Of a DNA stretch of 64,000 bases, positions 27,911 through 37,779 are shown piece after piece. A program made the translations under genes and the position numbers. The number at the start of each line of letters is the position of its first letter. Within the stretch, counting starts at the first letter, position 1. The stretch is from contig CAMVMU010000001.1 of NCBI GenBank assembly GCA_947168655.1, forward strand, positions 1 to 64,000, written 5' to 3'. The notes under the pieces were generated by a model. It was not told where the DNA came from. It did no database searches and saw only the letters and a program-made list of their open reading frames with translations. The DNA comes from an uncultured Oscillospiraceae bacterium. Its GTDB lineage: Bacteria; Bacillota; Clostridia; Oscillospirales; Oscillospiraceae.

Positions 27911-29182
27911 ATGGATCTGCTGGAAAAACTGACGATCCTGTCTGATGCGGCCAAGTATGACGCTGCCTGTACCTCCAGCGGGGCGAGGCGCAACTATGAG
28001 CCGGGTAAAATCGGGAATACATCCTCCTCCGTCGCAGGGTGCTGCCACAGTTTTTCCGCCGACGGGCGCTGCATCACGCTGTTGAAGGTGCTGATGACCA
28101 ACTGCTGTGTCTACGACTGCAAATACTGCGTCAACCGGCGCTCCAACGATACGCGACGTGCCGCCTTCACGCCCCGTGAACTGGCGGAGCTGACCATCGG
28201 GTTCTACCGGCGCAATTACATTGAGGGTCTGTTTCTCTCCTCCGGCGTACTGCGCAATCCGGATTACACCACGGAGCAGATGATCCGGTGCCTGGAGATC
28301 CTGCGCCGCGACTACGCTTTTAACGGCTACGTTCACGCAAAGGCCATCCCCGGCACGTCCGAGGAATTGGTGACCCGGCTCGGGCTGCTGGCCGACCGGC
28401 TCAGCGTCAACGTGGAGCTGCCCTCGGAGGATGGATTACGCACCCTCGCGCCGGACAAAACCAAGGCCGCCATTCTGCGGCCCATGGGCCAGATCCGCGA
28501 CGCGGTCGTGCAGAGTAAGGCGGAGCTGGTAAAATACCGGCATGCTCCCAGCTTTGCCCCGGCGGGACAGAGCACCCAGCTGATTGTAGGCGCAACCGGA
28601 GACAGCGACCGGCACATCCTGAATCTGACAGAATCTCTTTACCGGCGCTACCGGCTCAAGCGGGTGTTTTACTCCGCCTATGTACCGGTGGTGGAGAATA
28701 CGCTCCTCCCCTCTCCGGACACCAAGCCGCCTCTGCTGCGGGAGCACCGGCTCTATCAGGCGGACTGGCTGCTGCGCTTTTACGGTTTCCGTGCCGAGGA
28801 GCTGCTCACCGAGGAGCAGCCGGATTTCAACCCATTGATCGATCCCAAGTGCAACTGGGCCATCGGGCATCTGGATCAGTTTCCCGTGGAGATCACCACT
28901 GCCGATTACGAGACACTGCTGCGTGTGCCCGGCATCGGACCGCTGAGTGCCAAGCGCATCATCTCTGCACGGCGTGTCTCCCATCTGCGCTTCGAGGACC
29001 TGAAAAAACTGGGGATCGTACTGAAGCGGGCACAGTTTTTTATCACCTGCGGCGGGCGAATGCGCAGCGGCCTGCGCTATTCCGCCTCCACCCTGGTGCG
29101 CCAGCTGGAGAGCATTCAGCGGGGCGAGCTGCCATGTGACGGGACGCCCGTTCAGCTATCCCTTTTTGATACTGCGGGGTGA
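27911..29182 (+). CDS. Putative DNA modification/repair radical SAM protein (TIGR03916-like)
   Basis: LLKVLMTNCCVYDCKYCVNRRSND has CX3CX2C; C-terminal helix-hairpin-helix VPGIGPLSAKRII. Confidence 0.85.
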   Translation: MDLLEKLTILSDAAKYDAACTSSGARRNYEPGKIGNTSSSVAGCCHSFSADGRCITLLKVLMTNCCVYDCKYCVNRRSNDTRRAAFTPRELAELTIGFYRRNYIEGLFLSSGVLRNPDYTTEQMIRCLEILRRDYAFNGYVHAKAIPGTSEELVTRLGLLADRLSVNVELPSEDGLRTLAPDKTKAAILRPMGQIRDAVVQSKAELVKYRHAPSFAPAGQSTQLIVGATGDSDRHILNLTESLYRRYRLKRVFYSAYVPVVENTLLPSPDTKPPLLREHRLYQADWLLRFYGFRAEELLTEEQPDFNPLIDPKCNWAIGHLDQFPVEITTADYETLLRVPGIGPLSAKRIISARRVSHLRFEDLKKLGIVLKRAQFFITCGGRMRSGLRYSASTLVRQLESIQRGELPCDGTPVQLSLFDTAG

Positions 29183-29186
29183 TGAC

Positions 29187-30026
29187 GTGGCATGGGATGA
29201 AGTGATTTATCAATACGACGGCAGCTATGACGGGTTTCTCTGCTGCGTCTACGAGAGCTATATCAACAAAGAATTCCCCATCGCCTTTTCGGGCGATGAG
29301 GAATGTTTTTCCCTCTATCCGGTGCGCTGCGTCATTACAGACGCCGGTCACGCCCGGCGCGTCCAGCGGGGATTGGAGAAAATGTCAGTTCCCGGTGCCC
29401 AGATCCTGCGCCGAGCCTTTCTCACCTGCATGGAGGATAAAGAGCAGCGGATGTATGCCTTTTCCCGCAAGCTATTCTCGCAGGGAGGCGCATTTTTGAA
29501 GAACCAGTCTGACGAGGTTTATCATCCCCTGGCCACCGCCATACGACATATGAACGGCGAGGTGGAAAAGCTGCGGGGCTTTGTCAGATTTTCGGACTAC
29601 GGCGGCGTACTGGGTGCGGAGATCGAGCCGAAAAACCGCGTGCTGCCGCTCCTGCGCAGTCACTTCTGCAACCGCTGTGCCAACGAGGCATTTTTCATCT
29701 ACGACCGTACCCACCGGGATCTGCTGCTGTACGCAAACGGGCGTTCCCGGATTTTACGCGTAGATCAGCTGCAGCTGGAACTGCCCGGTGAAGAGGAGGT
29801 CCACTACCGGGAGCTTTGGAAACGGTTCTATGAGACCATCGCCATCAGGGAGCGGATCAATCCACGGTGCCAGGATTCCCGCATGCCAAAGCGATACCGC
29901 GGCACCATGACAGAGTTTCTTCCGGCAGACCACGAGCGGCGTCATGCTATTCCTCCAGCTGCCGGCGCAGCTTTTCCAGGCTCCGCCGCTCCAGGCGGGA
30001 TACCTGCACCTGCGAAACCCCGATGA
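29187..30026 (+). CDS. TIGR03915-like putative DNA metabolism/repair protein, partner of the radical SAM protein
   Basis: GTG start: VAWDEVIYQYDGSYDGFLCCVYESYINKEFPIAF...FRDYGG-type middle; PKRYRGTMTEFLP near the C-terminus; 4 nt after the radical SAM stop. Confidence 0.75.
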   Translation: MAWDEVIYQYDGSYDGFLCCVYESYINKEFPIAFSGDEECFSLYPVRCVITDAGHARRVQRGLEKMSVPGAQILRRAFLTCMEDKEQRMYAFSRKLFSQGGAFLKNQSDEVYHPLATAIRHMNGEVEKLRGFVRFSDYGGVLGAEIEPKNRVLPLLRSHFCNRCANEAFFIYDRTHRDLLLYANGRSRILRVDQLQLELPGEEEVHYRELWKRFYETIAIRERINPRCQDSRMPKRYRGTMTEFLPADHERRHAIPPAAGAAFPGSAAPGGIPAPAKPR

Positions 30027-30651
30027 TGCGCGCTGTCTGCGCCTGGGTCAGGCCCTTGAAAAAGCGCAGCAGTACGGTCCATTTTTCCCGCTCCGGGAGG
30101 CTGTCTACAGCCTCCCGGAGCGCTATTTTTTCCACCAGCAGCTCCTCCGGCCCATCGGTGCCCAACATGGATTCCAGCGTCAGCCCGTCGCCGTTTTCCT
30201 GCTGCAGCGACTCCGGCACAGCCATGGCAAGGTCGATCACCGCGATCTCTTCCACCGTCATGCCGGAGGCCTCAGCCAGCTCGGAAAGACGCGCCTCCCG
30301 CCCCAAACTGCTTCGCAGCCGCTCGCGGATCCTGCGCAGGGACTGCCCCTTCTCCTTTGTGGTACGCCCGACCTTGATGGCTTGATCATCCCGCAAGAAG
30401 CGACGGATTTCCCCGGCGATCTTGGGAACCGCATAGGTAGAAAACTGCGTCCCGTATGTGAAGTCGAATTGCTTTACAGCCTTTATAAATCCAATACAGC
30501 CAAGCTGGAACAGGTCTTCTGTTTCCACCCCGCATCCTCCGTAGCGACGGACAACGGACCAGATGAGCCCTTCATTCTCCTCCAGAACGGTCTCATAGGC
30601 GGCCTCGTCCCCCTGCTGCGCTCTCTCCAGCAGGGCAAATAACTCGCTCAT
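29947..30651 (-). CDS. sigF: RNA polymerase sporulation sigma factor SigF
   Basis: MSELFALLERAQQGDEAAYETVLEENEGLIWSVVRRYGGCGVETEDLFQLGCIGFIKAVKQFDF; directly after spoIIAB with ATGA overlap. Confidence 0.92.
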   Translation of the reverse strand: MSELFALLERAQQGDEAAYETVLEENEGLIWSVVRRYGGCGVETEDLFQLGCIGFIKAVKQFDFTYGTQFSTYAVPKIAGEIRRFLRDDQAIKVGRTTKEKGQSLRRIRERLRSSLGREARLSELAEASGMTVEEIAVIDLAMAVPESLQQENGDGLTLESMLGTDGPEELLVEKIALREAVDSLPEREKWTVLLRFFKGLTQAQTARIIGVSQVQVSRLERRSLEKLRRQLEE

Positions 30652-31094
30652 CGTCTTCCATTGGCCCGAGTTGCGATCCGCTTGCGCATGGTGACGGTGG
30701 TACCCTTTCCGGGCAGGGACTTCACAGAGAGGCGATCCATAAAACTCTCCATAATGGTGAATCCCATGCCGCTGCGCTCTGCGCCGCCGGTGGTGTAAAG
30801 CGGTTGACGCGCCTGCTCCACATTTTCGATCCCCCGGCCCCAATCCCGCACCGTCATCTCCAGAACGCCACCCTCTGTGATGCGCAGCTTCAGCAGAATA
30901 CGGCCCAATTCATCCGGGTAGGCATGGACGATGGCGTTTGTCACGGCCTCACTGACGGCGGTTTTGATGTCTCCCAGCTCGTCAAGCGTGGGGTCAAGCT
31001 GCGCGGCAAATCCTGCCGCGGCGATACGGGCAAACCCCTCGTTGGTGCTGCGGCTGAGAAACTCGATTTTCACGTAGTTTTCCGTGCGTTTCAT
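30648..31094 (-). CDS. spoIIAB: Anti-sigma F factor SpoIIAB
   Basis: VSEAVTNAIVHAYPDE...MTVRDWGRGIENVEQARQPLYTTGGAERSGMGFTIMESFMD. Confidence 0.94.
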   Translation of the reverse strand: MKRTENYVKIEFLSRSTNEGFARIAAAGFAAQLDPTLDELGDIKTAVSEAVTNAIVHAYPDELGRILLKLRITEGGVLEMTVRDWGRGIENVEQARQPLYTTGGAERSGMGFTIMESFMDRLSVKSLPGKGTTVTMRKRIATRANGRR

Positions 31095-31106
31095 ATGTAA
31101 CCCTCC

Positions 31107-31412
31107 CTATTCAATGGCTACCAGTTTGCTGATGCCTGATGCGTCAAATACTTTGCGGGGCTGCGCCGGAACATGGCACAGCGTCACCGTCCCCCCCAGC
31201 TCCCGCATCCGCTGGCGGCACCGCATGACCACCGCGATGCCGGAGCTGTCCATAAATGTGATGCCGCTCAAATCCAGTGCCAGCTGCAGTGGAAGCGACG
31301 TGTCGATCTCCTGCTCTGCCCGCCGGATCAACCCTCTTGCGCCGTGATGATCCAGCTCCCCCCTCAGATACAGCGTCAAACGCCGCTCATCGCTGGACGC
31401 GCTGACTTCCAT
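31107..31412 (-). CDS. spoIIAA: Anti-sigma F factor antagonist SpoIIAA
   Basis: MEVSASSDERRLTLYLRGELDHHGA...LDLSGITFMDSSGIAVVMRC STAS domain. Confidence 0.92.
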   Translation of the reverse strand: MEVSASSDERRLTLYLRGELDHHGARGLIRRAEQEIDTSLPLQLALDLSGITFMDSSGIAVVMRCRQRMRELGGTVTLCHVPAQPRKVFDASGISKLVAIE

Positions 31413-31442
31413 TTCTCTGCCTCCTTCGTATAAATAGTAAAA

Positions 31443-31472
31443 AATCACCGCAGATCCGTGATCTGCGGTGAT
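31443..31472 (-). terminator. valS intrinsic terminator
   Basis: aatcaccgcagatc / gatctgcggtgatt inverted repeat, T run on the minus strand. Confidence 0.7.
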
Positions 31473-31540
31473 TATACTCTATGGTTCGAATTGCAATCCG
31501 TCGAACACTGTCATGATGCCGGATAAATCATTTGAATTCA

Positions 31541-34174
31541 TCAAATTTTCATTCCGGCGGCGGACTCTTCCAGCTTGGCGATGAGAGCTCGGGCCTTTTC
31601 CGCCTTCTCCCGCTCGGCATTGACAACGGCCTCCGGCGCCTTGGAGACAAAGGCCTCGTTGCGCAGTTTGCCCTCCAGCCGGGCCAGATTATCCCTGGCC
31701 TTGGCCAGTTCCTTGGCGATGCGCTCGCGCTCCTTCTCCAGATCCACCAGCTCACTCAGCGGCATGTACGCCGTGGCATCGTGGGTGGAGACCGTGACCA
31801 TGCCGCTCAGATCGGCAGGCGCCTGCGTGAGAACCTCCACCTCAGAAGCATAGGCAAGGCGGGTGATGAAATGGGCGCCCTCCTCATAGGGCATGGGCTG
31901 AGCGGTGGCGATGATGACCTTCGCCTTCTTAGACGGCGGCACGTTCATCTCGGCACGGCGGGCGCGGACGGCGGAGATGGCGTCCTTCACCGCCTCCATG
32001 GCGGCCTCGTCCTCCGGGAAATGGAGTTCGTCGCGATACTCAGGCCAGGAGGCGCGGATCAGGAAATCGCCCTCGTGGGGCAGCGCCTGCCAGATCTCCT
32101 CCGTGATGAAGGGCATGAAGGGATGCAGCAGCTCCAGGATCCGCAGCAGCACGTAGCAAAGCACGTTCTCGGCTGCCAGTCGGGCCTCCGGATCCTCGCC
32201 GTTGAGGCGGGTCTTGGTCAGCTCGATATACCAGTCGCAGTAGGTGTCCCAGATGAAGTCATAGATCTTGGCGGATGCCACACCCAGCTCGTAGGCATCC
32301 ATATTGACGGTAACCTCTCGAATGAGGTCGTTGAGCTTGCTGAGCACCCAGCGGTCCTCACGCTCCAGCTTGGCGGGCAGCTCCACCTTGTCGATGGTCA
32401 GATTCATCATCACGAAGCGGGATGCGTTCCAGATCTTGTTGGCAAAGTTGCGCATGGCCTCGCACTTCTCCACAAAAAAGCGCATGTCGTTGCCGGGGCT
32501 GTTGCCGGTGATGAGGTTGAAGCGCAGGGCGTCGGCGCCGAACTGATCCGCCATCTCCAGCGGGTCGATGCCGTTGCCCAGAGACTTGGACATCTTGCGG
32601 CCCTTGTCATCCCGGACCAGGCCGTGAATAAAGACGGTCTTAAAGGGCTCCTTCTTCATCTGCTCCATGCCGGAGAAGATCATCCGGGCAACCCAGAAGA
32701 AGATGATGTCGTAGCCGGTGACCATGACAGAGGTGGGATACCAGTATTTGAGATCCGGCGCCTCGGTGTCAGGCCAGCCCAGCGTAGAGAAGGGCCACAG
32801 AGCAGAGCTGAACCAGGTGTCCAGCACGTCCTCCTCACGGGTCAGATGCTCACATCCGCACTTTTCGCAGCGGGTGGGATCCTCCCTGCTGACGTTGATG
32901 TGGCCGCACTCATCACAGTACCAGGCAGGGATCTGATGGCCCCACCACAGCTGACGGGAGATGCACCAGTCGTGGACGTTCTCCATCCAGTTGATATAGG
33001 TCTTGGTGAAGCGCTCCGGCACGAACTTGATGGTGCCGTCCTTCACCACGCGGATGGCCTCCTTGGCAAGGGGTGCCATCTTCACAAACCACTGGGCGGA
33101 GATCAGGGGCTCCACGTCGTTGTGGCAGCGGTAGCAGGTGCCCACGTTGTGGGAATAGGGCTCCACCTTCACCAGGTAGCCCTGCTCCTCCAGGTCCTTC
33201 ACCAGCTGCTTGCGGCAGGCGTAGCGGTCCATGCCGTTGTACTTGCCGCCGTTCTCGTTGATGGTGCCGTCATCATTGATGACGCGGATGACCTCCAGAT
33301 TGTGGCGCAGACCCACCTCAAAGTCGTTGGGGTCGTGGGCGGGCGTCATCTTCACGGCGCCGGTGCCGAAGCCGATCTCACAGTACTCATCGCCCACGAT
33401 GGGGATCTCACGGTTCATGATGGGCAGGATGCAGGTCTTGCCGATGAGATGGTTGAGCTTCTCGTCCTCCGGGTTCACCGCCACGCCGGTGTCGCCCATC
33501 ATGGTCTCCGGGCGGGTGGTTGCCACCACAACGTCGCCGCTGCCGTCAGACAGCGGATAGCGGATATACCACAGGTTGCCCGGCTTATCCACGTATTCCA
33601 CCTCTGCGTCACTGAGGGCGGTGAGGCAGTGGGGGCACCAGTTAATGATGCGGCTGCCCTTGTAGATGAGGCCCTTGTCATAGAGCTCGCAGAAGGTCTC
33701 CCGGACGGCACGGGAACAGCCCTCGTCCATGGTGAAGCGGGAGCGGCTCCAGTCGCAGGAGGCGCCCATCTTCATCTGCTGCTCCACGATGCGGTTGCCG
33801 TACTTCTCCTTCCAGGCCCAGACGCGCTCCAGGAACTTCTCCCGGCCCAGGTCATAGCGGGTCAGGCCCTCTTCCTTGCGCAAATTCTCCTCCACCTTGA
33901 TCTGGGTGGCGATGCCGGCGTGGTCCGTGCCGGGCAGCCACAGGGCGGAATAACCCTGCATCCGCTTGAAGCGGGTGAGAATGTCCTGCAGGGTGGAGTC
34001 CATAGCATGGCCCATGTGGAGCTGACCCGTCACGTTGGGGGGCGGCATCACGATGGAAAATGGCTTCTTGTCCGGGTCGGCTTCCGCCCGGAAGCAGCCG
34101 TTGTCCATCCACATTTTGTAGATCCGGGATTCCACGTCCCGAGGATCGTACACTTTCGGCAGTTCTTTTCTCAT
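31541..34174 (-). CDS. valS: Valine--tRNA ligase
   Basis: [28 protein letters not shown]...[25 protein letters not shown]...[12 protein letters not shown]. Confidence 0.96.
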   Translation of the reverse strand: MRKELPKVYDPRDVESRIYKMWMDNGCFRAEADPDKKPFSIVMPPPNVTGQLHMGHAMDSTLQDILTRFKRMQGYSALWLPGTDHAGIATQIKVEENLRKEEGLTRYDLGREKFLERVWAWKEKYGNRIVEQQMKMGASCDWSRSRFTMDEGCSRAVRETFCELYDKGLIYKGSRIINWCPHCLTALSDAEVEYVDKPGNLWYIRYPLSDGSGDVVVATTRPETMMGDTGVAVNPEDEKLNHLIGKTCILPIMNREIPIVGDEYCEIGFGTGAVKMTPAHDPNDFEVGLRHNLEVIRVINDDGTINENGGKYNGMDRYACRKQLVKDLEEQGYLVKVEPYSHNVGTCYRCHNDVEPLISAQWFVKMAPLAKEAIRVVKDGTIKFVPERFTKTYINWMENVHDWCISRQLWWGHQIPAWYCDECGHINVSREDPTRCEKCGCEHLTREEDVLDTWFSSALWPFSTLGWPDTEAPDLKYWYPTSVMVTGYDIIFFWVARMIFSGMEQMKKEPFKTVFIHGLVRDDKGRKMSKSLGNGIDPLEMADQFGADALRFNLITGNSPGNDMRFFVEKCEAMRNFANKIWNASRFVMMNLTIDKVELPAKLEREDRWVLSKLNDLIREVTVNMDAYELGVASAKIYDFIWDTYCDWYIELTKTRLNGEDPEARLAAENVLCYVLLRILELLHPFMPFITEEIWQALPHEGDFLIRASWPEYRDELHFPEDEAAMEAVKDAISAVRARRAEMNVPPSKKAKVIIATAQPMPYEEGAHFITRLAYASEVEVLTQAPADLSGMVTVSTHDATAYMPLSELVDLEKERERIAKELAKARDNLARLEGKLRNEAFVSKAPEAVVNAEREKAEKARALIAKLEESAAGMKI

Positions 34175-34198
34175 GGGGATCGTTTCTCCTTCTTTCAG

Positions 34199-34463
34199 AA
34201 TGTCGGCAAAAACAGAAAACGCCCTGTTTTGCCGCAGCAAAACAGGGCGAACAAAAGTCCGCGGTACCACCTGTATTCGGGATCGCTCCCGCACTCTGCC
34301 GGCACAGCCGTGCCGTGTCCCGCTAACGGGGGACATCCGTCGCCGCCTACTGAAAGGTTCGGGGCGATGCTCCGGGACGACTTGGGCGGGGCTTCACGGG
34401 AGCTTACACCGACCGCTCCCTCTCTTCGCATCCGCTGACCGCTTACTGCTTCCCTTCATCGCA
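34199..34463 (-). ncRNA. T-box leader upstream of valS
   Basis: gcggtaccacc (reverse complement GGTGGTACCGC T-box core) plus an aaaacgccctgttttgccgcagcaaaacagggcg terminator-like stem between it and valS. Confidence 0.9.
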
Positions 34464-34500
34464 TGTATGTTGGCAAGTATAATACAGTTTTCCCGGCTTG

Positions 34501-34764
34501 TCAAGCATCAACCGGCGGTTCCACATTTACAGTGAGGTGGGGATTGTCCGCCGCAGCGTCCTCCATCACCTGCCGCATGGAGAGCAGATTTGTCGCCGTC
34601 CAGTTCACCAGCACCAGCTCCGTGTCCTCGTGGAGATCCGTCAGGCAGTCGTAGAGGGCGTCCAGATTGCGGCCGTACCAGGCGGGAAACCCCAGCTTCC
34701 GCGCAAGAACGCGGTGGACACGGCACCTATACCGCAGTTTCTTGCCGTCAAGAATCAGTTGCAT
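34501..34764 (-). CDS. Barstar-family ribonuclease inhibitor
   Basis: FPAWYGRNLDALYDCLTDLHEDTELVLVNW; TGATG overlap with the upstream barnase-like gene. Confidence 0.85.
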   Translation of the reverse strand: MQLILDGKKLRYRCRVHRVLARKLGFPAWYGRNLDALYDCLTDLHEDTELVLVNWTATNLLSMRQVMEDAAADNPHLTVNVEPPVDA

Positions 34765-35354
34765 CAGCCGTCCTCCTCTCCATAAAGAAGCGTGAAGGTG
34801 TTGTAGTGATCCTCCGTATAATAGATCAATCCGTCGTTGGAAAACACGATCCGCTTGGCGCCGCGGCTGTTGGCCCCAAGGGTATCGATGTCACACTCCT
34901 GATACCTGCGCCCATCCTTCACCGGAAGGAGCTTCTCGTAGTTGCCAAACCGATCGCCGCCGATGCACTTGCCCGGCGCATAGGGTTCCAGCGAGCCGCC
35001 GGACCAGCCCAGATCCTCCGCGTCGCGTTTGGTGATGAAGTTGCCGGGCAAATGGCCGTACAAATGCAGATAGAGCGCCACGTCATCTTTGGTCGTATAG
35101 ACGCCGTCTTCTGCAAGGGTCTGGGGCTGATCGTCTTTGGGGTCGTCAGAGGGATCATCGGACGGGTCATCTGTGGGGTCGGTGACGGGCAGATCAATGG
35201 GATTGTTTCCATCGTCGATCTGGCCGGTCTGCTGACCTGCCGGATCACTGACAGGAAGCTGCGCGGGGCTGCTGGAGCGCACCCATTGCATCACTGCCAG
35301 GATGACGACAACTGCCGCAATTGCAATGCCGATCCACCGTTTTGCGTTTTTCAT
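34764..35354 (-). CDS. Barnase-like guanyl-specific ribonuclease with N-terminal TM and Asp/Pro-rich linker
   Basis: DDVALYLHLYGHLPGNFITKRDAEDLGWSGGSLEPYAPGKCIGGDRFGNYEKLLP...YQECDIDTLGANSRGAKRIVFSNDGLIYYTEDHYNTFTLLY aligns with barnase, including Glu, Arg and His catalytic positions. Confidence 0.88.
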   Translation of the reverse strand: MKNAKRWIGIAIAAVVVILAVMQWVRSSSPAQLPVSDPAGQQTGQIDDGNNPIDLPVTDPTDDPSDDPSDDPKDDQPQTLAEDGVYTTKDDVALYLHLYGHLPGNFITKRDAEDLGWSGGSLEPYAPGKCIGGDRFGNYEKLLPVKDGRRYQECDIDTLGANSRGAKRIVFSNDGLIYYTEDHYNTFTLLYGEEDG

Positions 35355-35415
35355 ATTGTCACCTCATTGGTATATTTTTCCCTATCATACGGCAAGTACG
35401 CCCGTGCTGTCAAGT

Positions 35416-35455
35416 CGAAACCGGAACGTCAGACTCATCGGACGCTCCGGTTTCG
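35416..35455 (-). terminator. spoIVA intrinsic terminator
   Basis: cgaaaccggaacgtc-agactcatcg-gacgctccggtttcg. Confidence 0.6.
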
Positions 35456-35473
35456 GCGGAAAGTAGTTTTACT

Positions 35474-36955
35474 TTACAGTATAATGCAGATAAGGCCTCC
35501 GCTTCCCTCGTTGATAATACGCTCCAATGCCTCCCGCATCTTCTTCTGGGCATCCTCCGGCATCCGCTTCAATTTGGCCTGCAGATCGTCCCCCACGATC
35601 TCATGAAAGCTGCGGCCGAAGATGTTGGACTGCCAGATCTTGCTGGTGTCTCCCTCAAACTCCTGGAGCAGATAATTGACCATATCCTCGGACTGTTTTT
35701 CGTTTCCGACAATGGGTGAGACGGTGGTCTCAATATCCGCGCGGATCATGTGAATGGAAGGCGCGCTGGCTTTCATGCGCAGTCCATAACGTCCCCCCTG
35801 CTTCACAATTTCCGGATCCTCCAGGTTCAGCTCCTCCACGCTCGGTACAACAATGCCGTAACCGGTCTCTTTGGCGTCGCGCAGGGCCGACGCCACCTTG
35901 TCGTATTCGGTTTTTACGGCGGAGAGTGCCGTCAGCTGCTCCATCAGGTCGCCGTCATCGGAAACCTGCAGGCCGGATCGCTCGCTCAACGTCTGGTAAA
36001 ACAGTTTTCGTGGCATGACAATCTCCGCAGACGCTATGCCCGTGCCAAGATCAATGGAACGGATTCTGGCAGAATCAACGTTCCCCTCTTCGGCCATGCT
36101 CATCATACACCCGTCGATCTGGCGGATGTGGCGCAGCTCACCGGTCTGATTCCGGATGGTCTGATAGAGATTGCTGCGGATGGGGTGCTCCACCGGCAGC
36201 GCATCCACCCACGCCGGCAGAAACAGATCCAGCTCCTGCAAAGGGAACTCATACAGCAGGTCACGCATCAGCTCCGTCACCGTATCCTCGTCCAGTTCCT
36301 GACAGTTGGCCGGCACGCACTTTGCGCCGCAGCGCCGTTGGATCTCCTCCACCGTCGCCGCGGCCAGCGCCCCCTCCGGATCCCGTGAATTGACCACCAC
36401 GATAAAGGGTTTTCCGATTTCCTGCAATTCCCGTATCACACGCTCCTCGGCCTCACGGTAGTCCTCCCGGGGGAATTCCGTCACCGTGCCGTCGGTGGTG
36501 ATGACGATGCCTACGGTAGAGTGGTCGGTGATGACCTTTCGTGTCCCGATCTCCGCCGCCTCCGTCATGGGAATCTCGTGGTCAAACCAGGGTGTCATGA
36601 CCATGCGCGGCGCCAGGTCCTCAAATTGGCCCACGGCGCCCGGGATCATATATCCCACGCAGTCGATCAGCCGCACAGAAAAGGATACGCCCTCGTCCAG
36701 CTTGACCTGCACCGCCTCCTCCGGCACGAATTTGGGCTCCGCCGTCATAATGGTGCGGCCGGACCCGCTCTGGGGCAGCTCGTCCTTGGCCCTGTCACGG
36801 CGGAAAGAATCGTCGATATTGGGGATCACCTGGGTCTCCATAAAGCGCTTGATAAAGGTGGACTTTCCCGTCCGGACCGGCCCCACCACGCCGATATAAA
36901 CGCTGTTCCCCGTGCGAACAGCCATGTCCTGATAGATGGATGTGGATTGATTCAT
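35474..36955 (-). CDS. spoIVA: Stage IV sporulation protein A
   Basis: IYQDMAVRTGNSVYIGVVGPVRTGKSTFIKRFMETQVIPNI...ends SGGLICIIL. Confidence 0.96.
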   Translation of the reverse strand: MNQSTSIYQDMAVRTGNSVYIGVVGPVRTGKSTFIKRFMETQVIPNIDDSFRRDRAKDELPQSGSGRTIMTAEPKFVPEEAVQVKLDEGVSFSVRLIDCVGYMIPGAVGQFEDLAPRMVMTPWFDHEIPMTEAAEIGTRKVITDHSTVGIVITTDGTVTEFPREDYREAEERVIRELQEIGKPFIVVVNSRDPEGALAAATVEEIQRRCGAKCVPANCQELDEDTVTELMRDLLYEFPLQELDLFLPAWVDALPVEHPIRSNLYQTIRNQTGELRHIRQIDGCMMSMAEEGNVDSARIRSIDLGTGIASAEIVMPRKLFYQTLSERSGLQVSDDGDLMEQLTALSAVKTEYDKVASALRDAKETGYGIVVPSVEELNLEDPEIVKQGGRYGLRMKASAPSIHMIRADIETTVSPIVGNEKQSEDMVNYLLQEFEGDTSKIWQSNIFGRSFHEIVGDDLQAKLKRMPEDAQKKMREALERIINEGSGGLICIIL

Positions 36956-37033
36956 AATGCTCCCTCCGTACCGTAACAGCTTGTTGCTCTATGTTTATGG
37001 CCGGCAGGACGGTTTTAGAAGTGATTGACAGCA

Positions 37034-37071
37034 AAAACATCCGTAAAGCAGGTTTACTTTACGGATGTTTT
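37034..37071 (-). terminator. sigE intrinsic terminator
   Basis: aaaacatccgtaaag / ctttacggatgtttt. Confidence 0.75.
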
Positions 37072-37074
37072 ATA

Positions 37075-37779
37075 TCAGCTCATTTTTATGATATCACTTT
37101 TCAAGCGGGAAATGATTCTCTTTTCCAGCCGTGAGATGTAGGACTGGGAGATCCCAAGCCGGTCGGCAACCTCCTTCTGTGTCAGTTCCTTGTGGCCCCG
37201 CAGGCCGAAGCGCATGGTTATGATGTCCCGCTCTCGTTTCCCCAGTCTGGACACGGCTGTATGGAGCATCTGACGGTCCACATCCTGCTCAATGGGACGC
37301 ATCACCACGTCACTGTCCGTGCCCAGCACGTCGCTGAGCAGCAGCTCCTTTCCGTCCCAATCGGTGTTCAGCGGCTCGTCAAAGCTGATCTCTGTGCGGG
37401 AGTTGCTGGTCTTGCGCAAATGCATCAGAATCTCGTTTTCAATGCACCGGGAGGCGTAGGTCGCCAGCTTGATGTTCTTGTCAGAGCGGAAGGTGTTCAC
37501 CGCTTTGATGAGTCCGATGGTTCCGATGGAGATAAGATCCTCAATATTGATGCCCGTGTTTTCAAACCGTCTGGCCAGATAGACCACCAGACGCAGATTC
37601 CGCTCGATCAGCGCCTGACGCGCGGAGGGATCGCCCTGCTCCAGTCTGGCGATCAGCTCCGTCTCTTCCTCCCGCTGGAGCGGCGGAGGCAGCGTATCGC
37701 TGCCCCCGATATACATCACCTTACACGGCCTGATCCATCCCCGGATCCAATTCCGAACAATGCGCCAGATCTTTCCCAT
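37075..37779 (-). CDS. sigE: RNA polymerase sporulation sigma factor SigE (pro-form)
   Basis: [23 protein letters not shown]...[38 protein letters not shown]-terminal ~22-residue pro-sequence. Confidence 0.94.
   Translation of the reverse strand: MGKIWRIVRNWIRGWIRPCKVMYIGGSDTLPPPLQREEETELIARLEQGDPSARQALIERNLRLVVYLARRFENTGINIEDLISIGTIGLIKAVNTFRSDKNIKLATYASRCIENEILMHLRKTSNSRTEISFDEPLNTDWDGKELLLSDVLGTDSDVVMRPIEQDVDRQMLHTAVSRLGKRERDIITMRFGLRGHKELTQKEVADRLGISQSYISRLEKRIISRLKSDIIKMS

Noticed and set aside
31532-34438. 968-aa plus-strand ORF opposite valS
   Set aside because: Antisense shadow; its low-complexity His/Gly/Leu composition is typical of reverse-complemented GC-rich coding sequence.
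34764-34764. Phage-defence island around barnase/barstar
   Set aside because: Neighbours are valS and spoIVA; no restriction, nuclease-helicase or other defence genes nearby, so only the single pair is supported.
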